DNA of 64,000 nt from Rasiella rasia (GTDB taxonomy: Bacteria > Bacteroidota > Bacteroidia > Flavobacteriales > Flavobacteriaceae), in contig NZ_CP049057.1 in the NCBI RefSeq assembly GCF_011044175.1, positions 3,269,501 to 3,333,500 of the forward strand, written 5' to 3'. Below the pieces are notes generated by a model, which saw nothing but the letters and a program-made list of their open reading frames with translations, had not been told where the DNA came from and ran no database searches. The first letter of the stretch is position 1; each line of letters opens with the position of its first letter. The position numbers and the translations under genes are program-made. Shown in pieces: positions 34,225 to 43,071 of the stretch.

Positions 34225-36048
34225 TTACGCAAAAGATTGCATCTCTACAAGACTAAAATACACTCCCTTTTGTGCCAATAAATCCTGATGCTTGCCCTGC
34301 TCTACAATTTCTCCTTTGCTCAATACCACAATGGTATCTGCATTCTGTATGGTAGATAGCCTGTGTGCAATAACCACCGAAGTACGATGTTGCATCATTT
34401 TTTCTAGTGCATCTTGTACCAAACGTTCACTTTCTGTATCTAAAGCTGAGGTAGCTTCGTCTAAAATCATGATTGGCGGATTCTTTAATACGGCACGTGC
34501 AATGCTAATTCGCTGTTTTTGCCCGCCACTCAATTTATTACCGCTATCACCTACGTTGGTATCGATGCCTTTGGGTAGGGTTGCTACAAACTCCCATGCA
34601 TTTGCAATTTTTAGAGCTTCAATAATTTCTGTATCGGTTGCTTCGGGTTTTGCTACTAGTAAGTTTCCTATTACGGTGTCATTAAAGAGTATAGAGTCTT
34701 GAGTTACTAATCCTAATAAATCTCTTAATGACTTTTGCGTGATGTCTTTTATATTCTGCCCATCTATGTTAATAGTTCCTTCATTTACATCGTAGAAACG
34801 TGTAATTAAATTGGCTATGGTACTTTTTCCGCTTCCGCTCTGTCCTACTAGTGCAACGGTATGGCCTTTGGGAACATGTAAGGTGAAGTTCTTAAGCACA
34901 TAATCATCTTCATACTTAAACGAGATATTGGTAAGCGACAGCTCACTTTCAAAACCTTCTTTTATTTGGGCGTTAGGTTTGTCTTTAATAGCGCTTTCGG
35001 TTTCTAATATTTCCAAGACACGTTCTGCAGCCGCATTTCCTTTCTTTACGCTATAGCTAGCTTTACTAATTGCTTTTGCGGGTGTTAATATTTGATATGC
35101 CAATGCCATGTAAACAATAAACATTTCTGCGGGTAACGTTCCTTCAACAAGTACCATGTGCCCACCATACCATAATAATACAGCTATGGTTACAATACCT
35201 AAAAATTCGCTCGTTGGCGATGCAAGGTTTTGTCTATTTAACAAGGTATTCGAGAATTTAAACAATCGGGTTGTAGAGTCTTTAAAACGATTGTAAAAAA
35301 TATTTTCAGCATTAAACCCTTTTATAATTTTAAGTCCGCCCAAGGTTTCATCTAATATAGACAAGAAAAACCCTTGTTCGCGCTGTACACGTTCAGACTG
35401 TGCTTTCAGGCTTTTCCCAATCCATGAAATAATAAGGCCAGAAATTGGTATGAAGATGAATACGAAGATGGTTAGCTTCACGCTAATTAGTAGCATTGCG
35501 ATAATGGCAAAAAGAATGGTGAGCGGTTCGCGTACAATAAGTTCTAATAGTGAAAGAAACGAGTGTTGAATTTCATGAACATCGGTAGTAATTCTAGCAA
35601 TAGTATCGCCTTTACGCTTTTCAGAATAAAACGAAACGGGTAAGTCTACTGTTTTTTTATACAGATCGTTGCGCAGGTCTTTTAAAACGCCATTTCGCAG
35701 AAAGGTTATAAAGAACATTGCCAAATACCCAAACAAATTCTTAAGAAGAAACATGGCAATAACTAATATAACCATAAACAAAAGTGCTTCTTCAGGGCCG
35801 TTGCTGGCTTTTTCGGTTACAAAGTAATTGAGGTAATTTTCAGCATAGTCTTTTGCGTTCGCAATACCTGTCCATTCTGGTTCAACCTGTAGCTGTTTGG
35901 TTTTATCAAATAACACACTAAGCATCGGAAACAGCGAGACCATGGCAAGGGTTCCGAAGAGTGCATAAAAGACGTTAGATATTATGTTGAGCCACGCATA
36001 CGTTTTGTACGGCAGTGCATAGCGCATTATTTTTTTAAAGTAGTTCAT
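34225..36048 (-). CDS. ABC exporter, MsbA-like (fused membrane and ATPase domains)
   Basis: 607 residues. An N-terminal six-helix transmembrane domain (about 1-330) is followed by the nucleotide-binding domain (about 350-600): Walker A GQSGSGKSTIANL, signature LSGGQKQRISIARA, Walker B PPIMILDEATSALD and the H-loop histidine (VIAHRLSTI). It is the homodimeric half-exporter class that flips lipids, lipid A precursors or drugs using ATP. The start codon abuts the stop of the phosphohexomutase gene, so the two are cotranscribed. Substrate is not determinable from sequence. Confidence 0.9.
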   Translation of the reverse strand: MNYFKKIMRYALPYKTYAWLNIISNVFYALFGTLAMVSLFPMLSVLFDKTKQLQVEPEWTGIANAKDYAENYLNYFVTEKASNGPEEALLFMVILVIAMFLLKNLFGYLAMFFITFLRNGVLKDLRNDLYKKTVDLPVSFYSEKRKGDTIARITTDVHEIQHSFLSLLELIVREPLTILFAIIAMLLISVKLTIFVFIFIPISGLIISWIGKSLKAQSERVQREQGFFLSILDETLGGLKIIKGFNAENIFYNRFKDSTTRLFKFSNTLLNRQNLASPTSEFLGIVTIAVLLWYGGHMVLVEGTLPAEMFIVYMALAYQILTPAKAISKASYSVKKGNAAAERVLEILETESAIKDKPNAQIKEGFESELSLTNISFKYEDDYVLKNFTLHVPKGHTVALVGQSGSGKSTIANLITRFYDVNEGTINIDGQNIKDITQKSLRDLLGLVTQDSILFNDTVIGNLLVAKPEATDTEIIEALKIANAWEFVATLPKGIDTNVGDSGNKLSGGQKQRISIARAVLKNPPIMILDEATSALDTESERLVQDALEKMMQHRTSVVIAHRLSTIQNADTIVVLSKGEIVEQGKHQDLLAQKGVYFSLVEMQSFA

Positions 36049-37764
36049 TTATGAGACAGCCAAATGCTGTTGTATTTTTTCTATTTTTTGTTGCAGGACT
36101 GAGTCTGCGTTTTCTGTTTCTGGAGCAGCATAAACGCTCATGTAAAACTTAATTTTAGGCTCTGTGCCACTGGGTCTTGCTGCAATTTTACTGCCATCTT
36201 CGGTATAGTATATGAGTACGTTAGAGGTGGGAATATCTAATGTGTTAGTTGTGTTGTTTTGTATGTTTTTTACTGTACTACTGGCATAATCTTCTATCTT
36301 CACCACTGCACTTCCTGCAATTTCGGTAAACGGATTTTCACGTAATTGTTTCATCATGGTTGCAATCTCTTCTGCTCCTTTCTTTCCTTTTTTTACTACG
36401 GAAATGAGCGCCTCTTTATAGGTTCCGTAGGTTGCAAACAAATCTGAAAGATATGTATATAATGTACCTCCCTTTTCTTTTTGTTGTGCGGCCATTTCGC
36501 AGGCGAGTAACGTTGCTGTAACAGCGTCTTTATCTCTAACAAAATCGCCTACCATATAGCCGAAACTTTCTTCGCCGCCACCAACAAATTCTAGCTCTGG
36601 AAAGTCTTTTACCATCTTGGCAATCCATTTAAATCCGGTAAGCCCTTCTTTATAACCAATGTTGAAATCGTCTGCAATTGTCTTTACCATAGGTGTAGAC
36701 ACTATAGTAGACGCAACAAATTGATTTTGGTTGAGTTTTTCGTTGCTTTTCCATTTGGTTAAGAGAAAGTGCGTCATTAAAACCATGGCTTGATTGCCGT
36801 TGAGAATGGTCATTTTTCCAGTGTCATTCCTTACGGCAATGCCTAATCTGTCGCAATCAGGATCGGTGCCAATAACAATGTCTGCACCTTGTTTTTCTGC
36901 CAATGCTAGTGCCATAGCTAATGCTTCTGGCTCTTCTGGGTTAGGCGATGCTACCGTAGGAAAGTCGCCATCTGGCATGGCTTGTTCTTCTACAATAGAA
37001 ACTTGTGTGTATCCGGCCATTTCAAGCACTTTCGGAATCATAGTAATTGAAGTGCCATGGAGGGAAGTGAACACAATTTTTAAATTTTCCTTAGCTGAAG
37101 CGATCGTATTAAAACTTCCGTTTTGTGCTGAAGCCTTTGCAAATGCCTCATCTACTACGGTATCAATACTTTTAATGAGTTGTTGGTTGCCTTCAAACAA
37201 AATCTCCTCGTAAGGGAGGCTGTTTATTTCCGCAATAATTTCTGCATCTTGAGGAGGCACTAATTGCCCACCATCTTCCCAATATACTTTATAACCGTTG
37301 TACTCTGGTGGGTTGTGTGAGGCGGTAAGAACAATTCCGCATTGGCAGTTAAGGTGTTTAACGGCAAACGACAATTCTGGCGTAGGCCTTAGGTCTGAAA
37401 ATAGATAGACCTGAATATTATTTGCTGCAAAAACCTGCGCAACAACTTGCGCCAATTCTTTGCTGTTATGCCTGCAGTCATAGGCAATAGCTACTTTGGG
37501 TTGTTTGTTAGGGAATTGCTTGTGCAGGTAGTTTGAAATGCCCTGGGTATTCTTGCCGAGGGTGTATTTGTTAATTCTGTTATCCCCAACACCCATAATA
37601 CCGCGCATACCACCTGTTCCAAATTCTAAACTCTTATAAAAACTATCTTCTAGCCCTTCTGGGTCGAAGGCGATAAGCTCTTTGATGGTTTCTTGGGTTG
37701 TAGTGTCAAAAAAGGGGGTAAGCCATTTGTTAACACGTTCTAAAATCTTGGGGTCTACGTACAT
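36049..37764 (-). CDS. Phosphoglucomutase/phosphomannomutase family protein
   Basis: 571 residues, the longer PgcA/PGM2-type of the alpha-D-phosphohexomutase superfamily. The phosphoserine loop is [15 protein letters not shown] (active Ser about residue 148), the metal loop is [11 protein letters not shown], the sugar-binding loop is [10 protein letters not shown], and the C-terminal phosphate-binding loop is [12 protein letters not shown]. It interconverts hexose 1- and 6-phosphates, or pentose phosphates in related enzymes. It is transcribed towards the ABC exporter. A perfect -7 box TACTTTTG lies 33 bp upstream on the minus strand. Confidence 0.9.
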   Translation of the reverse strand: MYVDPKILERVNKWLTPFFDTTTQETIKELIAFDPEGLEDSFYKSLEFGTGGMRGIMGVGDNRINKYTLGKNTQGISNYLHKQFPNKQPKVAIAYDCRHNSKELAQVVAQVFAANNIQVYLFSDLRPTPELSFAVKHLNCQCGIVLTASHNPPEYNGYKVYWEDGGQLVPPQDAEIIAEINSLPYEEILFEGNQQLIKSIDTVVDEAFAKASAQNGSFNTIASAKENLKIVFTSLHGTSITMIPKVLEMAGYTQVSIVEEQAMPDGDFPTVASPNPEEPEALAMALALAEKQGADIVIGTDPDCDRLGIAVRNDTGKMTILNGNQAMVLMTHFLLTKWKSNEKLNQNQFVASTIVSTPMVKTIADDFNIGYKEGLTGFKWIAKMVKDFPELEFVGGGEESFGYMVGDFVRDKDAVTATLLACEMAAQQKEKGGTLYTYLSDLFATYGTYKEALISVVKKGKKGAEEIATMMKQLRENPFTEIAGSAVVKIEDYASSTVKNIQNNTTNTLDIPTSNVLIYYTEDGSKIAARPSGTEPKIKFYMSVYAAPETENADSVLQQKIEKIQQHLAVS

Positions 37765-37796
37765 TATTTATAATCTAATACTGTTTATGCGATGTG

Positions 37797-37804
37797 CAAA
37801 AGTA
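37797..37804 (-). promoter_or_regulatory. -7 promoter element of the phosphohexomutase gene
   Basis: TACTTTTG on the minus strand matches TAnnTTTG exactly and lies 33 bp before the ATG. No convincing -33 box is seen. Confidence 0.4.
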
Positions 37805-37876
37805 CGGAAATTGATTGTGGTCTTCTGCACAATCTTGAAAGCATAACTGCAAAATGAGAAGTTCTGTATACTGCGT

Positions 37877-38830
37877 TTATGCATTGGTGTTTAGTTGTTC
37901 CTTGATGATGTAGTTGGTGCTATCTTTTTTATTTCTAAGAATAAGTTCACCAATAAAGCCTGCTAAAAACAACTGACTTCCTAAAATCATTGCAGTTAGG
38001 GTAATATAAAACTCGGGACGTTCGGTAATAAGTCGACCTGTTGTATTTATAAAAAGTTTGTCAATTCCTAAATACAATGCAAAGCAGAAACCTACAAAGA
38101 GCATTATAGCTCCCCAAGCGCCAAATAAGTGCATGGGACGCTTTCCGAAGCGAGAAAGAAACCAAATTGTAATAAGGTCTAAGAATCCTCTTACAAAGCG
38201 TTCGGCACCAAACTTAGTAGTTCCGTATTTCCTAGCTTGATGTTGTACAACTTTTTCACCAATCTTGCTAAAGCCTGCATTCTTAGCCAAAACGGGAATG
38301 TAACGATGCATGTCTCCGGTCACTTCAATAGTTTTCACTACATCGTTACGGTATGCCTTAAGGCCACAATTAAAATCGTTTAGTTGCACCCCAGATGTTT
38401 TCCGCGCAGCGAAATTAAAAAGTTTGGAAGGTAAATTTTTCGCTACCACAGAGTCGAAACGTTTTTTCTTCCAGCCAGAGACCAAGTCATAATCACCTTG
38501 GGTAATCATGTTGTAAAGCTCTGGAATTTCTTCCGGATTGTCTTGTAAATCGGCGTCCATGGTAATTACCACATCTCCAGTTGCCATGGCGAAACCTGCG
38601 TGTAATGCTTGCGACTTTCCGAAATTCTTTAAAAAACGTATAGCCTTTACTTCAGGATGTTCTTTAGAGAGGGTGTCGATTAATTTCCACGAACCGTCTG
38701 TACTACCGTCGTCTATAAAGATGATTTCATATAAAAAACCATTGGACTGCATGGTATTTGCAATCCAATGGTATAGTTCTGTAAGTGATTCTTCTTCGTT
38801 AAGAAGGGGAATGACAATAGATAGGTTCAT
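37877..38830 (-). CDS. Family 2 glycosyltransferase, polyprenyl-phosphate type (DPM1/ArnC-like)
   Basis: 317 residues. GT-A fold of family 2: VIPLLNEEESL (about 6-16), IDDGSTDGSW, the DXD-like metal site in TMDADLQDNPEE, and NCGLKAYR. The C-terminus has two transmembrane helices (about 232-255 and 270-292). This architecture is that of enzymes that load a sugar onto undecaprenyl/dolichyl phosphate at the inner membrane. It follows the DUF4199 gene by 12 bp, an arrangement I associate with flavobacteria. Confidence 0.88.
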   Translation of the reverse strand: MNLSIVIPLLNEEESLTELYHWIANTMQSNGFLYEIIFIDDGSTDGSWKLIDTLSKEHPEVKAIRFLKNFGKSQALHAGFAMATGDVVITMDADLQDNPEEIPELYNMITQGDYDLVSGWKKKRFDSVVAKNLPSKLFNFAARKTSGVQLNDFNCGLKAYRNDVVKTIEVTGDMHRYIPVLAKNAGFSKIGEKVVQHQARKYGTTKFGAERFVRGFLDLITIWFLSRFGKRPMHLFGAWGAIMLFVGFCFALYLGIDKLFINTTGRLITERPEFYITLTAMILGSQLFLAGFIGELILRNKKDSTNYIIKEQLNTNA

Positions 38831-38842
38831 TCAGCAAAAATA

Positions 38843-39373
38843 CTAAATATGTGCGGGTCTGTTTACTTTCATTACTAAACCTGTGATAAGAGAGATAATA
38901 AAGCCAAAGAAAAGGGTCATTATTATTGAAATAGCAGAAATAATTCCTGGACTCATCATAGTTTCAGATATACCCATAGCCATATCAATTTGATCTTGTG
39001 TCATGTTTGGGTTTTGCTCAAGCATGTTGTCTTCGGTAACGGCTAGCATATTAGTCATAAAGTCTGGCTCTATAACAGTCATGAATAAAAGATTGAATAT
39101 AACGCCAAATATTGCGGCAATGAGTGAAATAGCAAGGCCAACTTTAATTGCTTCACCTAGACTTAAAAATCCAGAATTATCGGCTTTAAAAGATTTTATT
39201 CCGTATATAATACAAAGAATCATAATACCGAACCCAATGGCTCCTTGCCACCACGGTTGTTCATAGGTAAGGTCCATTACGTATACAATTACGCTAAGCA
39301 TAACCGTTAGTAACCCTAGAATTGCACCGTAGGGTAGTGCTACTTTTTTTACTGAAGCTTTTTGATATTCCAT
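38843..39373 (-). CDS. DUF4199-family membrane protein
   Basis: 176 residues from the ATG at 39373; a TTG at 39409 would add 12 polar residues. Four predicted transmembrane helices (about 12-32, 40-58, 80-105, 150-172) are separated by a Met/Asp-rich loop (TEDNMLEQNPNMTQDQIDMAMGI). The pattern matches the DUF4199 family, which has no assigned activity. Its gene is just upstream of the polyprenyl-type glycosyltransferase and probably cotranscribed, which hints at a role near the membrane-bound sugar donor step. Confidence 0.75.
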   Translation of the reverse strand: MEYQKASVKKVALPYGAILGLLTVMLSVIVYVMDLTYEQPWWQGAIGFGIMILCIIYGIKSFKADNSGFLSLGEAIKVGLAISLIAAIFGVIFNLLFMTVIEPDFMTNMLAVTEDNMLEQNPNMTQDQIDMAMGISETMMSPGIISAISIIMTLFFGFIISLITGLVMKVNRPAHI

Positions 39374-39492
39374 GTGATCGTTGTTTTTGGTTTCTAGGTT
39401 AGTATTCAAAGGTACATAAATGTTACAGAAAGGGTATAAATAGCTACATTTGCTAAAATATTTCTATTTCAGTAAAAAATTAAAATATTTAT

Positions 39493-39523
39493 ATTGCAAA
39501 CTTTGGAAATATCCTTACATTTG
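39493..39523 (+). promoter_or_regulatory. Promoter of the L31 gene
   Basis: ATTG (39493-39496), a 19-nt spacer and a perfect TACATTTG (39516-39523). Predicted start about 39530. Confidence 0.7.
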
Positions 39524-39558
39524 CACTCTCAAAATTGGAGAAGTAAAATTACAAGACG

Positions 39559-39873
39559 ATGAAAAAAGACATACATCCAGAGAATTATAGAGTAGTAGCA
39601 TTTAAAGACATGTCTAACGACGAAGTGTTTTTAACAAAGTCTACTGCAGAGACTAAAGAAATGTTAGAGGTTGATGGTGTTGAGTACCCATTAGTGAAAA
39701 TGGAAATCTCTAGAACTTCTCACCCTTTCTATACTGGGAAGTCTAAGCTTCTTGATACTGCAGGACGTATCGATAAGTTTAAGAACAAGTACGCTAAATT
39801 CAAGAAGCCAGTGGTGAAAGAAGAAGCTGTACAGGAAGAAACAAAAAAAGAAGAAGTTAAAGACGCCGAATAG
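39559..39873 (+). CDS. rpmE2: 50S ribosomal protein L31, type B
   Basis: 104 residues. The N-terminal 80 residues are L31 type [18 protein letters not shown] and [21 protein letters not shown]. The zinc-binding cysteines of type A L31 are absent, which marks the zinc-independent form. A charged tail of about 22 residues, rich in Lys and Glu, extends past the usual end. It is monocistronic: strong promoter upstream and terminator right after. Confidence 0.95.
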   Translation: MKKDIHPENYRVVAFKDMSNDEVFLTKSTAETKEMLEVDGVEYPLVKMEISRTSHPFYTGKSKLLDTAGRIDKFKNKYAKFKKPVVKEEAVQEETKKEEVKDAE

Positions 39874-39899
39874 TTTTTTACTTTCTTAGTATATATAGT

Positions 39900-39928
39900 G
39901 AAGCCTTCGAGAAATCGAAGGCTTTTTG
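39900..39928 (+). terminator. Intrinsic terminator after L31
   Basis: AAGCCTTCGA pairs with TCGAAGGCTT around a GAAA tetraloop, followed by T's. Confidence 0.9.
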
Positions 39929-40094
39929 TTTGTTCTTACCACTCCAAAAATTCTAAAATTTATTCAGGAAGCATTAAATGTTCTTTTTGTTGGTTATTTT
40001 TGAATGAAACCATCACCTTTGGTTATTACGTGATCTAAATGGTGTTTTTTGAAATGTAAGATTACATAACAATTTGTTCTAATTGTATTGACCT

Positions 40095-41270
40095 ATGAAT
40101 TATATTCTTTTTGATGGCAGTGTTCGCAGCCAATTACTTCCTTTTACCTTTACGCGCCCCGTCGCAGATATTCGAGTAGGAATTCTCACCTTACGTGAAA
40201 AATGGGAGCGACATTTAGGCTTTACCACTACCACGGTAACCGAAGATTATTTGTCTGAAAAATGGCCTATGGTCGAGCTAGAGCAGAATGTATTTATTAA
40301 TGCTTCTTTTATTCCTTCGGAAAATTTAGTGAATCTCATAAAAGGGCTTTCCGAAAACCAAGCTGTTTTTTATAAAGACGAACCCATTGCTTTTTTTACA
40401 ACAGAAGGTCAAGTAGTAGATTTTGATGCCTACAACATTACTGAATACAGCAATGAAGATGTCTTTCAGATTGAGCATACATGGGACCTGTTTTCTAAAA
40501 ACCACGAAGCTATTGCCCGCGACTATGCTTTGATTACCAATGGAAGAACATCACAGCCTATTCCTGAGAAAACAGTCGCCTTTAATGAATCAAATATCTT
40601 TATTGAAGAAGGAGCCAAATTACCTTACTGTTCGCTTAATGCCACCGAAGGTCCTATTTATATTGGTGAAAATTCCGAAATCATGGAAGGTGCTGTAATT
40701 AGAGGTCCCTTTGCACTTTGCGAAGGAGCTACCATTAAAATGAACGCAAAAATTTATACCGGCTGTACAGTTGGGCCGCATAGTAAAGTTGGAGGAGAAC
40801 TCAATAACTCTGTAATCATGGGGTATTCTAATAAAGGTCACGATGGTTTCTTGGGTAATGCAGTAATAGGAGAATGGTGTAACCTAGGCGCAGATACCAA
40901 CAACAGTAACTTAAAAAATAACTATGCAGAAGTACGCCTATGGGATTACGAAACCGAAGGGTTTGCAAAAACTGGTCTTCAATTTTGTGGCCTAATGATG
41001 GGTGATCATAGCAAATGTGGTATCAATACCATGTTTAATACGGGTACCGTGGTTGGCGTAAGTGCTAATATCTTTGGAAGTGGTTTCCCGCGTAATTTTA
41101 TTCCTAGTTTTAGTTGGGGTGGTAATGGTGGTATGACTACGTACAAAACCAACAAGGCCTTTGAGGTTGCCAAAATTGTCATGGCCCGTCGCGGTGTAGA
41201 TTTTACTGAAGACGATGCTAAGATTTTAGAACATGTCTTTGAGGCAACTGCACAGTGGAGAAGGGGGTAG
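40095..41270 (+). CDS. GlmU-like sugar nucleotidyltransferase/acyltransferase (alternative bacterial type)
   Basis: 391 residues. The N-terminal part (about 1-150) begins NYILFDGSVRSQLLPFTFTRPVADIRVG, a pattern of the alternative GlmU-like family found in Bacteroidota. The C-terminal part (about 165-370) is a left-handed beta-helix of hexapeptide repeats (IYIGENSEIMEGAVIRGPF, VIMGYSNKGHDGFLGNAVIGEWCNLGADTNNSN). By analogy it makes UDP-GlcNAc from glucosamine-1-phosphate for cell-wall synthesis. The 221-bp gap before it holds the L31 terminator and no clear promoter. Confidence 0.85.
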   Translation: MNYILFDGSVRSQLLPFTFTRPVADIRVGILTLREKWERHLGFTTTTVTEDYLSEKWPMVELEQNVFINASFIPSENLVNLIKGLSENQAVFYKDEPIAFFTTEGQVVDFDAYNITEYSNEDVFQIEHTWDLFSKNHEAIARDYALITNGRTSQPIPEKTVAFNESNIFIEEGAKLPYCSLNATEGPIYIGENSEIMEGAVIRGPFALCEGATIKMNAKIYTGCTVGPHSKVGGELNNSVIMGYSNKGHDGFLGNAVIGEWCNLGADTNNSNLKNNYAEVRLWDYETEGFAKTGLQFCGLMMGDHSKCGINTMFNTGTVVGVSANIFGSGFPRNFIPSFSWGGNGGMTTYKTNKAFEVAKIVMARRGVDFTEDDAKILEHVFEATAQWRRG

Positions 41271-41352
41271 TTGTAGTTTCTTATATGTAGCATACAAACT
41301 GCTTCTTCTAGCTTCTTACAAAACAAACAGTAGAAATTTGAAATTGAGGTTA

Positions 41353-41646
41353 TTAAAGCTGTCCAGCAATTATATAACCTAAAAGATAAATTAGACCAAT
41401 GGCAGCAGGAACCGAAATCGCAATAAGTACCATTGTTTTTCTAGATTCTGCACGCTTTTCTTTTGCTAGTTTTTCTTTGAAAGCAGTAAACTCTGTTGGG
41501 CTCATTTTTGTGTGATCTTCTAATTTTCCGTAAGTAACAGACCCGTACGATTTAGAATCGCGATAATTAGCTTTTCGTCTCGCTAATTGAGCGTTATTAG
41601 CCTTAATGCTAGCGAGCATAGCCGCTACCGAACCTCCAAATCCCAT
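41353..41646 (-). CDS. Small membrane protein, paralogue of the next gene
   Basis: 97 residues. A hydrophobic N-terminus (MGFGGSVAAMLASI), a basic middle, the segment KMSPTEFTAFKEKLAKEKR and one C-terminal transmembrane helix (about 74-95). The adjacent gene encodes a clear paralogue. Homologues in flavobacterial databases have, as I recall, sometimes been labelled riboflavin synthase beta; nothing in the sequence supports that. Function unknown. Confidence 0.6.
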   Translation of the reverse strand: MGFGGSVAAMLASIKANNAQLARRKANYRDSKSYGSVTYGKLEDHTKMSPTEFTAFKEKLAKEKRAESRKTMVLIAISVPAAIGLIYLLGYIIAGQL

Positions 41647-41662
41647 ACGCAGTTGTTTTTAT

Positions 41663-41944
41663 TTATTTTATATACTCTAGAAAATTGTAGACCAAAACCA
41701 AGGTCACAATTACTGATAGCAGCACTAACACTATATTTTTAATAGTACTTCTTGTGTTTTTCTGCTGAAGTCTTTTTTTGAAAGAAGAAAACTCTGTCGG
41801 ACTCATTTTCTTATGGTCTACTAGCGTTTTATACAGTTTAGTGTGATAAGACATCTTTTGTTGAAAAGATGCTTTTCTCCTTTCCTTGCGGGCGTCGTTT
41901 GTCTTTTTTGCGATTACAGCAGCAATATATCCAACAAACGCCAT
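41663..41944 (-). CDS. Small membrane protein, paralogue of the preceding gene
   Basis: 93 residues with the same plan as its neighbour: MAFVGYIAAVIAKK, a basic KERRKASFQQK stretch, KMSPTEFSSFKKRLQQKN, and a C-terminal transmembrane helix (about 70-90). The two genes lie 16 bp apart, a tandem duplication. Function unknown. Confidence 0.6.
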   Translation of the reverse strand: MAFVGYIAAVIAKKTNDARKERRKASFQQKMSYHTKLYKTLVDHKKMSPTEFSSFKKRLQQKNTRSTIKNIVLVLLSVIVTLVLVYNFLEYIK

Positions 41945-42005
41945 ACAATTGTTTAATAATTGTACGTGAATTTAGACGGAAAGGTTACAAAATAGGCTGA
42001 TTATT

Positions 42006-42422
42006 TTACCTGTCTTGCAAGCGATATACAAATTTATGACCGCTCCATTGTTCATCTATGGCTGCAACTTTTGTATCTACGAGACCTAGGTTTTGGCCAA
42101 ATTTCATAATTGAAAACTTATCTAACTCTGTAGCGATTCCTGAAGTTTTTTTGGGCCAACTAAGCCAAAGCATGCCCTCTCTCTTGAGCCTAGGCATCAC
42201 TTCGGAAACATAAGTTTGTAAGTCGGCTTGCGTCTTTACAAAAACATGAATAAAATCTACATCTTCAGAAGTGCTGCGTACTGGGGCCATTATAACATTT
42301 GGCGGAAATTCACGAAAAAAGCTGAGATAAGATTTAGGCGAATTTACAGCCAACATAGTGGTGCCCTCTTTTATGCCAAGTTTTTTAGCCAAAGGTGTTC
42401 CAGAATAGCCAGCTGTTGTCAT
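42006..42422 (-). CDS. DUF3052-family protein
   Basis: 138 residues, cytoplasmic. It starts TTAGYSGTPLAKKLGIKEG and contains DFIHVFVKTQADLQ and LWLSWPKKTSGIATELD, the pattern of the DUF3052 family; no enzyme activity is assigned to it. It is 10 bp downstream of the secreted protein gene 42433-43071 on the same strand. Confidence 0.75.
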   Translation of the reverse strand: MTTAGYSGTPLAKKLGIKEGTTMLAVNSPKSYLSFFREFPPNVIMAPVRSTSEDVDFIHVFVKTQADLQTYVSEVMPRLKREGMLWLSWPKKTSGIATELDKFSIMKFGQNLGLVDTKVAAIDEQWSGHKFVYRLQDR

Positions 42423-42432
42423 GATGCAGCGA

Positions 42433-43071
42433 TTAATTTTCTAATTCAATGTTGGTTATAAACTCTTTTCCATAGTACAATTTTAACATTGGTGTTTTCT
42501 GATTAGTAATCACCACAAATTGCATGTCGGCTCTAAAATTAGGTTTCTGAGATGGACTGTAATAAATTACCGAGATTACCTCACCACTTACTAAGTTGTA
42601 GTACCTAACGGGGACTTCAATATTTGTATATCCCTCAAAATTATTCGCTTTAAAACTATCGAATAGGTTAGGGTCATGAGGTGGTAAGAATTTGTATTGT
42701 TTCCCTCTTTTGTTAAGCACCTCTTTTTTTAAATGCGTTCTTCCTAAATCACGATGAGAGAATAGCGATGGTCCTTTTTTATATCCAAAATAAGTGGCTA
42801 TACGGTACCGAAATTTATTTTCTGTGTCCACTAGGCTGAAAGCATTTATGTCTACAGGTTGTTTAAACAGTGCCTTAAGATCGCAACGAACCAAAATTCT
42901 AACCAGATGGTCATTCTTTTTCATTTTCATACTGCTGTGCAAATACGAATTAGAAATTTCCTTTGTTTTCTTAAATTCTATTTCTAAACTATCTTTTATA
43001 AGTACAGTTTGGCAACGTATATTCTGAAAGGTAACTACACAAAGTATAATAAGTAGTAAAGCTCTAGACAT
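42433..43071 (-). CDS. Secreted protein of unknown function
   Basis: 212 residues. A signal peptide (about 1-20, MSRALLLIILCVV...) is followed by a mixed alpha/beta domain with no motif I recognise. Its start overlaps the stop of the dipeptide-type binding protein gene by one base, so the two are translationally close and the three genes 44786-42006 probably form one transcript. Confidence 0.55.
   Translation of the reverse strand: MSRALLLIILCVVTFQNIRCQTVLIKDSLEIEFKKTKEISNSYLHSSMKMKKNDHLVRILVRCDLKALFKQPVDINAFSLVDTENKFRYRIATYFGYKKGPSLFSHRDLGRTHLKKEVLNKRGKQYKFLPPHDPNLFDSFKANNFEGYTNIEVPVRYYNLVSGEVISVIYYSPSQKPNFRADMQFVVITNQKTPMLKLYYGKEFITNIELEN

Noticed and set aside
39929-40094. Leader peptide or riboswitch before the GlmU-like gene
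   Set aside because: AT-rich sequence with no conserved structure or promoter of quality.
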